A DNA stretch of 15,868 nt from UPXZ01 sp964498765 (GCA_964498765.1 CAZCIU010000061.1:1-15868); one strand, 5' to 3'; positions 1 through 6,965 are shown, counted from the first letter of the stretch. Made by a program: numbers and translations. The notes: a model not told the origin generated them from the sequence alone.

Positions 1-1223
1 TAGAACATCGCTTTTTCGTCCAACTGACCAATCGTGGCACCGTGCGAACATTTCACGTCATCGGCATAAATCTCCAACTGTGGTTTGGTGCGCATTTTTG
101 CCGTGCGGTTAAGCAGAATATTTTTATTATTCTGATAAGCAAGCGTTTTCTGCGCATCTTTTGCCACGTAAAGTCGTCCGGTAAATCCACCTTTGGCTTC
201 TTCGTCCAGAATGTATTTGAACAGTTCGTTGCTGTGCGAATTTGGCTTGTTGTGAAGGATAGACGTATAATTATCAATCACTTGCTTCCCGTCAGAAAGT
301 GCCATTCCGCAAAGATAGGTTTCACAATTTTCACCATCCAAGTCAATTTCCACATTGTTGCGTGTGATGCCGTTATGAAGCGTCAAAAGATTTCCAAGCA
401 CATTGGAATTTTGCATTTGGTCAATCAAAAGCGTAGATACATCGGTTGTTTTCCGGCTTACATTTTCCAATTTATAATGCTCATAAAACGCATTTTCACC
501 CACAAAAACTTCCGTCAGTCGATTAGAGAAAAACCGCACATCGTCCACCGTGTGATCGCAGACGAGCACTTGTGCTTTTGCGCCTTGCTCCACAATCACG
601 AGATTATGACTATTCGCCATAAAATCGACATCCGAACGCATAATGTTGATGATTTGAATAGGATGGTCAAGCACTACATTTTTCGGAACGTAAATGAAAA
701 ATCCGTCTTGCGCGAACGCTCCGTTAAACGCAATCATTCCGTCCACATGCTTTTCAGCCAGTTTAGAAATATGCTTCTCTACCAATTCCGGATAATCTTC
801 CGATGCTTTTCGCAAGCTGGTGATTATCACACCTTCCGGCAAGGATTTATTTTTCTCGTAATTTACGGGATAAAACGCATCATTCACCACAAAATAAAGG
901 TACGCCGAAATGCCGGGAACATCGCATTTGAACACTTCGTAAGGATTTACGGGTATGTTCATCCGCTTGATATTCAAGCCGTAATCAACGGTCAGCGGTT
1001 CACGAAGGTCGGTGTATTTATAATTCTCCACGCGCGGTGTCGGAAATCCCAGTTCGCGGAATTTCTCAAAAGCCTTCTCACGCCCGATATTCAGCGCAGA
1101 CGCCGAGTGCTTGCGGATGGTTTCCGAATGTTGCTCGTAAAGTTCGATATATTGCTGTTCAAGGACAATCGCCTCTTTTTTCGGAGTTGCCTGTTCCTGA
1201 ACGTTTGTATTAGTATTTGCCAT
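1..1223 (-). CDS. sufD: Fe-S cluster assembly protein SufD (3' end cut by window edge)
   Basis: SufD is a beta-helix partner of SufB in the cytosolic SufBCD scaffold that builds Fe-S clusters; it is needed for iron acquisition and complex assembly. Reading the minus strand from the ATG at 1223 gives about 407 residues without a stop, running off the left edge. Family-typical pieces are visible: NYKYTDL near the N-terminus, a central stretch with FFIYVPKNV and LVIVEQGA, and KCSHGATIGQLDEKAMFY at the very end (about residues 391-408), which carries the conserved His of the SufB-SufD interface. Family members usually run to about 440-450 residues, so a few dozen are missing. It follows sufC after a 97-bp spacer containing imperfect purine-rich repeats, so it is probably co-transcribed with sufB and sufC. 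A sufS gene is common next in this phylum but lies outside the window. Identification is firm. Confidence 0.95.
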   Translation of the reverse strand, partial: MANTNTNVQEQATPKKEAIVLEQQYIELYEQHSETIRKHSASALNIGREKAFEKFRELGFPTPRVENYKYTDLREPLTVDYGLNIKRMNIPVNPYEVFKCDVPGISAYLYFVVNDAFYPVNYEKNKSLPEGVIITSLRKASEDYPELVEKHISKLAEKHVDGMIAFNGAFAQDGFFIYVPKNVVLDHPIQIINIMRSDVDFMANSHNLVIVEQGAKAQVLVCDHTVDDVRFFSNRLTEVFVGENAFYEHYKLENVSRKTTDVSTLLIDQMQNSNVLGNLLTLHNGITRNNVEIDLDGENCETYLCGMALSDGKQVIDNYTSILHNKPNSHSNELFKYILDEEAKGGFTGRLYVAKDAQKTLAYQNNKNILLNRTAKMRTKPQLEIYADDVKCSHGATIGQLDEKAMF

Positions 1224-1322
1224 ATTAAAATCTCTTTTTTATTGTGCTAAGCAAATCGCAGACAAAAATGTAAGTTCTGAACTCCCATCTTTTATCTTCC
1301 GACTTCCATCTCCCAACTTTAT

Positions 1323-2060
1323 CTACTTCAACCAATCGTAGCCTTTTTCTTCCAGCTCCAATGCCAGTGATTTATCGCCGGATTTGATGATTTTTCCATC
1401 ATGAAGCACGTGAACGAAATCAGGAATGATATAATCCAGAAGTCGCTGATAGTGCGTGATTACGATGCTTGCGTTTTCGGGAGTTTTCAGTTTGTTTACG
1501 CCGTTGGCTACAATGCGGAGCGCATCAATATCCAAACCGCTGTCGGTTTCATCCAGAATAGCCAATTTTGGTTCGAGCATCGCCATTTGGAAAATCTCGT
1601 TCCGTTTTTTCTCTCCTCCGGAAAATCCTTCATTCACCGAACGATTGGTCAATTGGCTGTCCATCTCCACCAAATCTTTTTTCTCACGCATCAAACGCAG
1701 AAATTCGGTAGCAGAAAGCGGTTCCTGGCCACGGTATTTGCGTTGTTCGTTGATGGCAGAACGCATAAAGTTGACCATGCTCACGCCCGGAATTTCTACC
1801 GGATACTGAAAACTCAAAAATACGCCCGCTCCTGCGCGCTCTTCCGGTGCCATTTCCAGTAAATCAACTCCATCGTAAATTACTTTTCCCTTGGTCACTT
1901 CAAAAGCCGGATTTCCGGTAATGACAGATGCCAAAGTTGATTTTCCGGATCCGTTCGGACCCATAATTGCGTGAATTTCACCCTTATTTACAGTCAGGTC
2001 AATCCCTTTTAATATCTCTTTACCGTTAACGGTAGCGTGTAAGTTTTTTATTTCTAACAT
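1323..2060 (-). CDS. sufC: Fe-S assembly ATPase SufC
   Basis: SufC is the cytosolic ABC-type ATPase of the SufBCD complex; ATP-driven dimerisation remodels SufB-SufD during cluster assembly. The 245 residues match the usual length. Walker A is GPNGSGKST at residues 34-42, the Q-loop Gln is at about 85 (SFQYP), the ABC signature FSGGEKKR is at 146-153, Walker B with catalytic Glu is LAILDE at 166-171, the D-loop SGLD follows, and the switch His is in ITHYQR at 201-206. There are no membrane segments. The ATG at 2060 gives a family-typical N-terminus (MLEIKNLHATV). The gene lies between the GxxExxY insert and sufD. If the insert is discounted, sufC would follow sufB by only about 17 bp, the normal tight operon arrangement. 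Confidence 0.97.
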   Translation of the reverse strand: MLEIKNLHATVNGKEILKGIDLTVNKGEIHAIMGPNGSGKSTLASVITGNPAFEVTKGKVIYDGVDLLEMAPEERAGAGVFLSFQYPVEIPGVSMVNFMRSAINEQRKYRGQEPLSATEFLRLMREKKDLVEMDSQLTNRSVNEGFSGGEKKRNEIFQMAMLEPKLAILDETDSGLDIDALRIVANGVNKLKTPENASIVITHYQRLLDYIIPDFVHVLHDGKIIKSGDKSLALELEEKGYDWLK

Positions 2061-2063
2061 AAA

Positions 2064-2152
2064 TAGTTATTTAAAAACATAGAGAACAATAGTTTATTTC
2101 CTCTTTATATTATTGTATTTATTTTCTTTTCGGGAACATAGTTTAAAAACAT
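2064..2152. repeat. Left arm of nested inverted repeat
   Basis: The outer box at 2064-2094 contains AAAACATAG followed by AGAACAATAGTT. The inner box at 2131-2152 begins CGGGAACATAGTTTAAAAAC. Both boxes contain the identical 11-mer TTTAAAAACAT (2070-2080 and 2142-2152), preceded by ATAGTT, so the arm itself appears to be made of two related units in direct orientation. The arm ends 11 bp before the stop codon of the enclosed gene. Confidence 0.8.
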
Positions 2153-2163
2153 TTTCAATGTTT

Positions 2164-2571
2164 TTATTTTTCTAGTTCAAAATAATGTTCGTTAACCAAG
2201 GTTTTCTGCCCTTCGTAAAAAATATTATTGCAGTAAAAATTTATCAGAATGCCTTTCGGCTTTTTCATCAATTTCAAATAAGTCAGCAATTGAGCTTCAT
2301 GAACAGGAATTAAAGATGTAACTGCTTTAACTTCGACGATTATTAAGTCGTTCACAATTATATCTAATTTCAATGCCTCTGAAATCTCAACCCCACGAAA
2401 TTCGACTGGCACGTAAACCTGACTTTCAACAGCTAAACCTTTTTCTTTCAGCAACATTATCAAGGCACGTTCATAAGCCTTTTCCAGCAGTCCCGGTCCT
2501 AATTCTTTGTGAACATCAATAGCACAACCAATAATTATCTTGGAAAGATTATCTATTTCTGTTCTGGTCAT
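2164..2571 (-). CDS. GxxExxY family protein (PD-(D/E)XK nuclease-like)
   Basis: This 135-residue protein belongs to the GxxExxY family, assigned in Pfam to the PD-(D/E)XK nuclease-like superfamily (PDDEXK_3); its cellular role is not established. Visible motifs are G27-L-L-E30-K-A-Y33 (the family signature, inside GPGLLEKAYE), D70 in LKLDIIV, the E80-V-K82 strand in IIVEVKAV, and Q94-x3-Y98 in EAQLLTYLKL. The E, D, ExK, QxxxY order is the one seen in RecB/Cas4-type nuclease cores, so all candidate metal ligands appear intact. There is no signal peptide or membrane helix. The ATG at 2571 starts just upstream of the conserved helix. A -7-like box (TATTTTTG, minus strand, 2624-2617) lies about 50 bp upstream within the right arm, so it may have its own promoter as well as suf operon transcription. 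It interrupts the otherwise compact sufBCD order. Family call is firm; nuclease activity is inferred. Confidence 0.9.
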   Translation of the reverse strand: MTRTEIDNLSKIIIGCAIDVHKELGPGLLEKAYERALIMLLKEKGLAVESQVYVPVEFRGVEISEALKLDIIVNDLIIVEVKAVTSLIPVHEAQLLTYLKLMKKPKGILINFYCNNIFYEGQKTLVNEHYFELEK

Positions 2572-2630
2572 TTCATTTTTTTAATTAAAAACACTTTCAC
2601 AATAGTTCCTTCAATACAAAAATATCTTCG

Positions 2631-2726
2631 ATATTTTTAAACTATGTTTCCGAATTGAAAGAGAAAAGCGTTTGAAACTTTCTAAAACTTTTCAGAACTA
2701 TTGTTTCCTATGTTTTAAAATTACTA
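2631..2726. repeat. Right arm of nested inverted repeat
   Basis: The inner box at 2631-2652 (ATATTTTTAAACTATG then TTTCCG) is the reverse complement of 2131-2152 with two mismatches. The outer box at 2696-2726 (AACTATTGTTTCC then TATGTTTTAAAA) is the reverse complement of 2064-2094 with four mismatches. A further related word, CAATAGTTCC, lies at 2600-2609, near the start codon of the enclosed gene, with no obvious partner. Confidence 0.8.
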
Positions 2727-2740
2727 AACAAAAACACTGT

Positions 2741-4177
2741 TTAACCAACCGAGCCTTCCAGCGTAATCTGCAATAATTTCTGTGCTTCCACCGCAAATTC
2801 CATTGGAAGTTTGTTCAGTACTTCTTTGGCATAACCGTTTACAATCAGTCCAACAGCAGTTTCGGTGTCAATTCCACGCTGGTTGCAATAGAAAATCTGA
2901 TCTTCGCTAATTTTGGATGTGGTAGCTTCGTGTTCCACAATGGCCGTGTCGTTGTTCACTTCCATGTATGGGAACGTGTTTGCACCGCATTTATCGCCAA
3001 GTAGCAAACTGTCGCACTGCGAGAAATTACGGGCATTTTCGGCTTTCGGATTAATTTTTACCAATCCGCGGTAGCTGTTGTTGCTCACTCCGGCCGAAAT
3101 TCCTTTGGAAAGAATGTGGCTCGACGTGTTTTTACCAATATGGACCATTTTGGTACCCGTATCGGCTTGCTGATGGTTGTTGGTGACCGCCACAGAATAA
3201 AATTCCGCTGACGAATTATCGCCCATCAAAATACACGACGGATATTTCCAGGTAATGGCAGAGCCGGTTTCAACTTGTGTCCAGGATATACGGGAATTTT
3301 CACCTTTGCAGATACCGCGTTTGGTCACAAAATTATACACACCGCCGTTGCCGTCTTTATCGCCCGGATACCAGTTTTGTACGGTAGAATATTTCACTTC
3401 GGCATCTTTCAAGGCCACAATTTCCACGATGGCCGCGTGCAGTTGATTTTCGTCGCGCATTGGTGCTGTACAGCCTTCCAGATAAGAAACGTAACTGCCT
3501 TCTTCGGCCACAATCAGCGTCCGCTCAAACTGGCCTGTGTTGGCCGCATTGATGCGGAAATAGGTAGAAAGTTCCATCGGACAGCGAACGCCTTTCGGGA
3601 TGTAAGCGAACGAACCATCGCTGAAAACAGCAGAATTGAGCGCCGCGAAGTAATTATCGGCATACGGCACAACCGTTGCCATGTATTTTTGTACCAAATC
3701 GGGATGTTCCTGCACCGCTTCGCTGAATGAGCAGAAAATAATGCCCAGTTCCGCCAAATTTTCACGGAAAGTAGTTTTCACAGAAACGCTGTCCATCACG
3801 GCATCCACGGCCATTCCCGAAAGAATTTTCTGTTCTTCGAGCGGAATTCCGAGTTTGTCAAATGTTTTCAGCAGTTCTGGATCCACTTCGTCCAGGCTTT
3901 TTGGAGCGTTTTTCCGCGGAGCGGCAAAGTATGAAATCGCCTGATAATCAATCGGCGGAATTTTCAAATATGCCCAATCCGGCATTTCCAACTTCGTCCA
4001 GTGGCGGTAAGCTTTCAGGCGGAATTCGAGCAACCATTCCGGCTCGTTTTTCTTTGCAGAAATCAATCGCACCACGTCCTCATTCAGCCCGGGCGGAATA
4101 ATATCAGTCTCAATATCGGTTGTAAATCCGTATTTGTACTCGCTCTGGGTTACTTCATATAATATTTCGTCAGACAT
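2741..4177 (-). CDS. sufB: Fe-S cluster assembly scaffold SufB
   Basis: SufB is the scaffold subunit of the SufBCD complex; it receives persulfide sulfur and assembles the nascent Fe-S cluster in the cytosol. The 478 residues match the usual length. The central SufB/D beta-helix core is obvious. YLEGCTAP places a conserved Cys at about 236, NFSQCDSLLLG another at about 388, and EHEATTSKIS the conserved His-Glu at about 416-417; these correspond to the functionally important Cys and His/Glu positions known from E. coli SufB. The N-terminus (MSDEILYEVTQSEYKYGF) is typical, supporting the ATG at 4177. It is the first gene of the operon, with a 322-bp divergent spacer to the sigma-factor gene. 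Downstream, the GxxExxY insert begins 14 bp past the stop. Nothing is missing from the protein. Confidence 0.97.
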   Translation of the reverse strand: MSDEILYEVTQSEYKYGFTTDIETDIIPPGLNEDVVRLISAKKNEPEWLLEFRLKAYRHWTKLEMPDWAYLKIPPIDYQAISYFAAPRKNAPKSLDEVDPELLKTFDKLGIPLEEQKILSGMAVDAVMDSVSVKTTFRENLAELGIIFCSFSEAVQEHPDLVQKYMATVVPYADNYFAALNSAVFSDGSFAYIPKGVRCPMELSTYFRINAANTGQFERTLIVAEEGSYVSYLEGCTAPMRDENQLHAAIVEIVALKDAEVKYSTVQNWYPGDKDGNGGVYNFVTKRGICKGENSRISWTQVETGSAITWKYPSCILMGDNSSAEFYSVAVTNNHQQADTGTKMVHIGKNTSSHILSKGISAGVSNNSYRGLVKINPKAENARNFSQCDSLLLGDKCGANTFPYMEVNNDTAIVEHEATTSKISEDQIFYCNQRGIDTETAVGLIVNGYAKEVLNKLPMEFAVEAQKLLQITLEGSVG

Positions 4178-4197
4178 TTTTAGAATTTAGAATTTAG

Positions 4198-4223
4198 TCC
4201 CGAAATCGCTTCGCTCATCGGGA
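4198..4223. repeat. Hairpin in the sufB leader region, REP-like
   Basis: TCCCGA at 4198-4203 pairs with TCGGGA at 4218-4223, and a second small stem (ATGC/GCAT) lies at 4234-4245. It is GC-richer than its surroundings and lacks a T-run, so it looks more like a dispersed intergenic repeat than a terminator. If the sufB transcript begins upstream of it, it would lie in the 5' leader. Confidence 0.4.
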
Positions 4224-4404
4224 TGCCGACAATATGCTATCGCATTGCCGTCAAAATTAGAAAACCTTTTATTTCAGATAAATATGCAACAAAAACTTTC
4301 ATTTTTCCAATGAAATTGTAGTGTAATAACAACAGCAGATGGAAATTGTTTTAAAATAACACACTCGATATATCTATGATTTTTATAGGTTTATTGTACC
4401 ATAG

Positions 4405-4437
4405 TTTGAAAGCAAAGTGCGAAATTAAATAATTTTG
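4405..4437 (+). promoter_or_regulatory. Bacteroidetes-type promoter for the sigma-factor gene
   Basis: TTTG at 4405-4408 and TAATTTTG at 4430-4437 match the Bacteroidetes -33 and -7 boxes (TTTG and TAnnTTTG) with a 21-bp spacer. This predicts a leader of about 55 nt. A second weaker -7 box, CAACTTTG at 4460-4467, with TTTTG at 4433-4437 as its -33, would give a leader of about 26 nt. The sequence alone does not decide between them. Confidence 0.45.
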
Positions 4438-4499
4438 ATGAGATATGTGATTTTTTCAACAACTTTGCGAATAATAAGGAAACAACAATCGATTTATGC

Positions 4500-4994
4500 A
4501 TGAATAAAGAACAATTTATTTCTATTGTAAGAGAAAATCAAAATCTGATTTATAAAATCTGCTTTTCGTACTGCCAAGACGCCGAAAGCAGAAAAGATTT
4601 GCAACAAGAAATATTAATTCAACTTTGGAAATCCTTTGAAACATATGATGGACGCGTCAAAATTTCAACTTGGATCTACCGAGTGGCTCTAAATACGGCC
4701 ATCTCTTTTTATCGTCGAGAGAGTAAATTTAAAAAGAAAGAAACAACATTGAATGATGAAATAATTCATCTCCCGGATAATTACGAAAACTCACAACAAG
4801 AGAATATTTCTTTACTTTATGGGTTTATTGACGAGATGAATGAGTTGGATAGAGCGATAATCCTTCTTTACCTCGATGACAACAAATATCAAGATATAGC
4901 TGATATTTTAGGTATCACGGAAACCAATGTAGCTACTAAAATCAGTCGTATAAAAAAGAAATTAAAAGAGAAATTTAATAACGCTAAAAATTAA
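4500..4994 (+). CDS. ECF-type RNA polymerase sigma factor
   Basis: This 164-residue protein has the two-domain build of extracytoplasmic-function (group 4) sigma factors, which redirect RNA polymerase to a small regulon. Region 2 spans about residues 13-76, including DLQQEILIQLWKSF and STWIYRVALNTAISFYRR for core and -10 recognition. Region 4 spans about 105-158, with the helix-turn-helix YQDIADILGITETNVATKIS followed by the basic RIKKKLKEKF. Region 1 and region 3 are absent, as expected. The next gene begins 5 bp after the stop and encodes a four-helix membrane protein, the position normally occupied by an anti-sigma factor. No FecR- or zinc-binding (ZAS) anti-sigma is present. The ATG at 4500 gives the usual short N-terminus. 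Family is certain; the regulon is unknown. Confidence 0.93.
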   Translation: MNKEQFISIVRENQNLIYKICFSYCQDAESRKDLQQEILIQLWKSFETYDGRVKISTWIYRVALNTAISFYRRESKFKKKETTLNDEIIHLPDNYENSQQENISLLYGFIDEMNELDRAIILLYLDDNKYQDIADILGITETNVATKISRIKKKLKEKFNNAKN

Positions 4995-4999
4995 AAAAA

Positions 5000-5611
5000 A
5001 TGGAACTCGAAGAACTAAAAAGTGCTTGGGCACAATACAACACCGACCTTCAAAAAAACTTAAAACTAAACGAACAGATTTTGAATGAAATTGTACGTGG
5101 CAAAGCCCAAAAAGCTATTAACACCACCATCACCTACGAGGTGTTTTCGCTTGTTACCTATGTGGTCTTATTTTTTGTAATAATTGTAGCGACGGTAAGA
5201 TTAGCCAGCGAACCGATTTACCTGATAATCGGAACAGTATGCATATTAACGTCTGCACCCTATGTATTCAACTCCATGCAGCGCTACAGGCTGTTTTCGA
5301 GATTAAACTTTAACAATGCCTCCATTATCGAACTTCAAAAATCACTTGCTTACGTCAATAAAAAATTCATTCAATCGAAAAAAGTGGAGTTACTATTATT
5401 TCCCGTCGTATTTCTATCGGCAGCGGCTATGTTTATCAAATTCTTCCGCCACTTCGACATTGCTTTTGTTCCATTAAACTTCTTCGTGTTAGGAGGTGGA
5501 TTATTAGTAGGTTACGCTCTTGCCATTTGGACTTACAAGCATTATTATGAAAACAAACTGAACAACGCCAATGAGTATTTGAATGAATTAGAAAAATTTG
5601 AAAACGAATAG
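5000..5611 (+). CDS. Four-helix membrane protein, candidate anti-sigma partner
   Basis: I do not recognise a named family with confidence. The 203 residues begin with a charged, probably helical cytoplasmic segment (about 1-40, MELEELKSAWAQYNTDL), followed by hydrophobic segments at about 46-68, 72-91, 130-149 and 155-178. A basic loop lies between the second and third segments and an acidic, Asn-rich tail at the end (NEYLNELEKFENE). There is no signal peptide. With an even number of helices, both ends should face the cytoplasm, leaving the N-terminal helix free to bind the sigma factor encoded immediately upstream. The 5-bp gap and the shared terminator at 5638-5671 make them one operon. An anti-sigma role is inference from position and topology, not from a recognised sigma-binding domain. 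Confidence 0.75.
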   Translation: MELEELKSAWAQYNTDLQKNLKLNEQILNEIVRGKAQKAINTTITYEVFSLVTYVVLFFVIIVATVRLASEPIYLIIGTVCILTSAPYVFNSMQRYRLFSRLNFNNASIIELQKSLAYVNKKFIQSKKVELLLFPVVFLSAAAMFIKFFRHFDIAFVPLNFFVLGGGLLVGYALAIWTYKHYYENKLNNANEYLNELEKFENE

Positions 5612-5637
5612 TTAAAAATTAGTTGAGTAATATAACA

Positions 5638-5671
5638 AAAAAGAAGAAAGCCGGTTGACTTTCTTCTTTTT
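5638..5671. terminator. Bidirectional hairpin terminator between sigma operon and mdh
   Basis: A perfect 13-bp stem, AAAAAGAAGAAAG (5638-5650) with CTTTCTTCTTTTT (5659-5671), encloses an 8-nt loop (CCGGTTGA). The A- and T-rich ends provide a U-run in either direction. It lies 26 bp after the membrane-protein gene and about 80 bp after the convergent malate dehydrogenase stop. The stem is AT-rich, so strength is uncertain. Confidence 0.7.
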
Positions 5672-5711
5672 GTTGTTCAATGTTATAAACTTAGCCTTTG
5701 CAATCACCATT

Positions 5712-5734
5712 CCCTTTCCCTTGTGGGGAAAGGG
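5712..5734. repeat. GC-rich hairpin after mdh
   Basis: CCCTTTCCC (5712-5720) and GGGAAAGGG (5726-5734) form a perfect 9-bp stem with a 5-nt loop, followed on the plus strand by TTAGGGATAGGGGC. There is no T-run directly after it on the minus strand, so it may stabilise the mdh transcript end or be a copy of a dispersed repeat rather than act as a terminator alone. Confidence 0.6.
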
Positions 5735-5750
5735 TTAGGGATAGGGGCTT

Positions 5751-6752
5751 TTACTTAATGTTCGGGTTCAGTTTGTTCCAATCTTCATAAGCAGGAAGGA
5801 TGCCGAAACCGATTACTTCGTCAACCAATTTGCGAAGGTGTGAGTAGCTTGTGCGAAGAGCAGCAAGTTCTTCTTCCGTTCCTTTCAGTTCGCCGTAAGA
5901 AACACCGTTTTTGTCCAGCGTAGTTTCCATAGCCATCATGATGTGGTCAAATTCGCCGTTGCTCACGTAGCAACCGGAAGGCCAGCGGAATGCTTCTCCA
6001 CCCATCACCGCGCGGATCATTTCAATAGAAACGTAAGCAGGGCTTTGGAATGAAGAACGACCACGAAGTTTGATGATATTTGCACCACCTTTTGTTACGC
6101 GAACTTTCATATCCGCCCACTCTTCATTAGTCAATTTGTCTGTACCAATCAGGTCAAGAAGCGGAGTGCCATTTACTTTTGCAGTAGAAGCAAATACAGC
6201 CATAGTTTCGCCGTGACCGCCATAAGTACGAGTGTTGGTAACTTCGCTTTGTTTTACGCCGAAGTGTTTTGCCAATTCACTTTGCAGACGTGTGCTGTCC
6301 AAACCGGCCAAAGTAGTAACCTGGTTGGCTTTCAGACCGCTGTGCATCAATGTAACCAAACCGGTGATATCAGCGGGGTTGAAAATAATTACCACGTGAT
6401 TTACGTCCGGGCAGTATGCTTTGATGTCTTTACCCAATTGCTCAGCAATTTCGCAGTTGCCTTTCAGCAGATCTTCGCGTGTCATTCCGTCTTTGCGGGG
6501 AGCACCTCCGGAAGAAACGATGTATTTTGCACCTGTAAATGCTTCTTTGATATCAGTAGTATAAGTCAGGTTCAATCCTTCGAAACCACAGTGGCGGATT
6601 TCTTCGCTAACTCCTTCTAATCCAGTTGGATATGGGTCGTAAAGGCAGATGTTTGGAGTTAATTTCATCATAGCAGCAGTTTGTGCCATATTAGAACCAA
6701 TCATACCAGCTGCGCCTACGATTACTAATTTGTCGTTTGTTAAAAAGCTCAT
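5751..6752 (-). CDS. mdh: Malate dehydrogenase (NAD-dependent, lactate/malate family)
   Basis: The enzyme interconverts malate and oxaloacetate with NAD(H) in the cytosol, linking the reductive or oxidative citrate-cycle branches. From the ATG at 6752 it has 333 residues. The dinucleotide-binding loop is GAAGMIG at residues 13-19, with the NAD-ribose Asp at about 39 (CLYDP). The substrate loop is GGAPRKDGMTRED, with R86 and R92. NPAD at 125-128, D152-S-T-R155 and H180 in YGGHGE supply the catalytic Asp-His pair and the substrate-binding Arg. An upstream TTG at 6809 would add 19 residues, but these have no family character and run into the promoter, so I chose the ATG. The gene stands alone, flanked by terminators and a promoter. 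Malate rather than lactate specificity is from family resemblance. Confidence 0.9.
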   Translation of the reverse strand: MSFLTNDKLVIVGAAGMIGSNMAQTAAMMKLTPNICLYDPYPTGLEGVSEEIRHCGFEGLNLTYTTDIKEAFTGAKYIVSSGGAPRKDGMTREDLLKGNCEIAEQLGKDIKAYCPDVNHVVIIFNPADITGLVTLMHSGLKANQVTTLAGLDSTRLQSELAKHFGVKQSEVTNTRTYGGHGETMAVFASTAKVNGTPLLDLIGTDKLTNEEWADMKVRVTKGGANIIKLRGRSSFQSPAYVSIEMIRAVMGGEAFRWPSGCYVSNGEFDHIMMAMETTLDKNGVSYGELKGTEEELAALRTSYSHLRKLVDEVIGFGILPAYEDWNKLNPNIK

Positions 6753-6796
6753 AATCTTTTTGTTATAATGGTTAATAAATTTCAATTTTGAGAGCA

Positions 6797-6804
6797 CAAA
6801 TTTA
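6797..6804 (-). promoter_or_regulatory. Candidate -7 box of the mdh promoter
   Basis: The minus strand reads TAAATTTG here, matching the Bacteroidetes TAnnTTTG box and predicting a leader of about 38 nt before the chosen ATG. No TTG is visible at the expected -33 distance, so this is tentative. Confidence 0.35.
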
Positions 6805-6908
6805 CTCAATATTATTGATATGGAAAAAATAACGTTTAATTATTTAATGAATTTTTTCTTTAATTAAACAAAGGCTATTTTCCGACTTGAAAACTCTTGT
6901 AATAGCAC

Positions 6909-6965
6909 ACGGATGACCTAGATAAAACGGATTAAAACTGATTTGATAAATCCGAGTGTATCCGT
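6909..6965. repeat. Imperfect double inverted repeat, REP-like
   Basis: ACGGAT (6909-6914) pairs with ATCCGT (6960-6965), and inside it CGGATT (6928-6933) pairs with AATCCG (6949-6954). The word CGGAT therefore occurs twice in each orientation. No coding potential or T-run is present. It resembles a dispersed Bacteroidetes intergenic repeat, but copy number cannot be judged from this window. Confidence 0.5.

Larger units (their letters stand above)
2064..2726 (-). mobile_element. Candidate insertion unit: GxxExxY gene in nested inverted repeats
   Basis: This stretch separates sufB from sufC and is bounded by a 31-bp inverted repeat (2064-2094 against 2696-2726, 27 of 31 matching). A second 22-bp pair lies inside it (2131-2152 against 2631-2652, 20 of 22 matching). 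The arms are 36 and 43 bp apart on the two sides, so the layout is nearly symmetric around one gene. Only 14 bp remain to the sufB stop and 3 bp to the sufC start, so removal would leave a 17-bp spacer. No clear target-site duplication is visible. The repeats and geometry are seen directly. Calling it a mobile or intervening-sequence-like element is inference; the alternative is an old, locally evolved stem. In the operon transcript the arms could pair into an interrupted stem of about 90 nt per side, a possible RNase III substrate. Confidence 0.6.
4178..4499. other. Divergent intergenic region between sufB and ECF sigma gene
   Basis: No gene is visible in these 322 bp. The sufB-proximal part holds a hairpin-rich segment (4198-4245) and short TAGAATT direct repeats at 4181-4197. 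A possible sufB -7 box, TAATTTTG on the minus strand (4259-4252), has no TTG at the right spacing, so the sufB promoter is uncertain. The sigma-proximal part carries the promoter candidates described separately. The middle (about 4260-4400) is plain AT-rich sequence. Confidence 0.6.

Noticed and set aside
42..1250. A 402-codon open frame on the plus strand
   Set aside because: It lies antisense to sufD, whose minus-strand frame is open to the window edge and has clear family motifs. The plus-strand product has no recognisable domain and is rich in Phe, Ile, His and Arg, as expected for an antisense shadow.
2061..2740. Conventional insertion sequence in the sufB-sufC gap
   Set aside because: No transposase motif is present in the only gene, and no target-site duplication is visible. 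It is therefore described as a candidate novel unit, not as an IS element.
4178..4499. Riboswitch or small RNA upstream of sufB
   Set aside because: Only a short hairpin and weak promoter-like words are visible; there is no conserved aptamer-like core that I can recognise.
6753..6809. N-terminal extension of malate dehydrogenase by 19 residues
   Set aside because: It would start at a TTG, its residues are not family-like, and it overlaps the likely -7 box. The ATG at 6752 gives the typical MSFLTNDKLVIVGAAG start.
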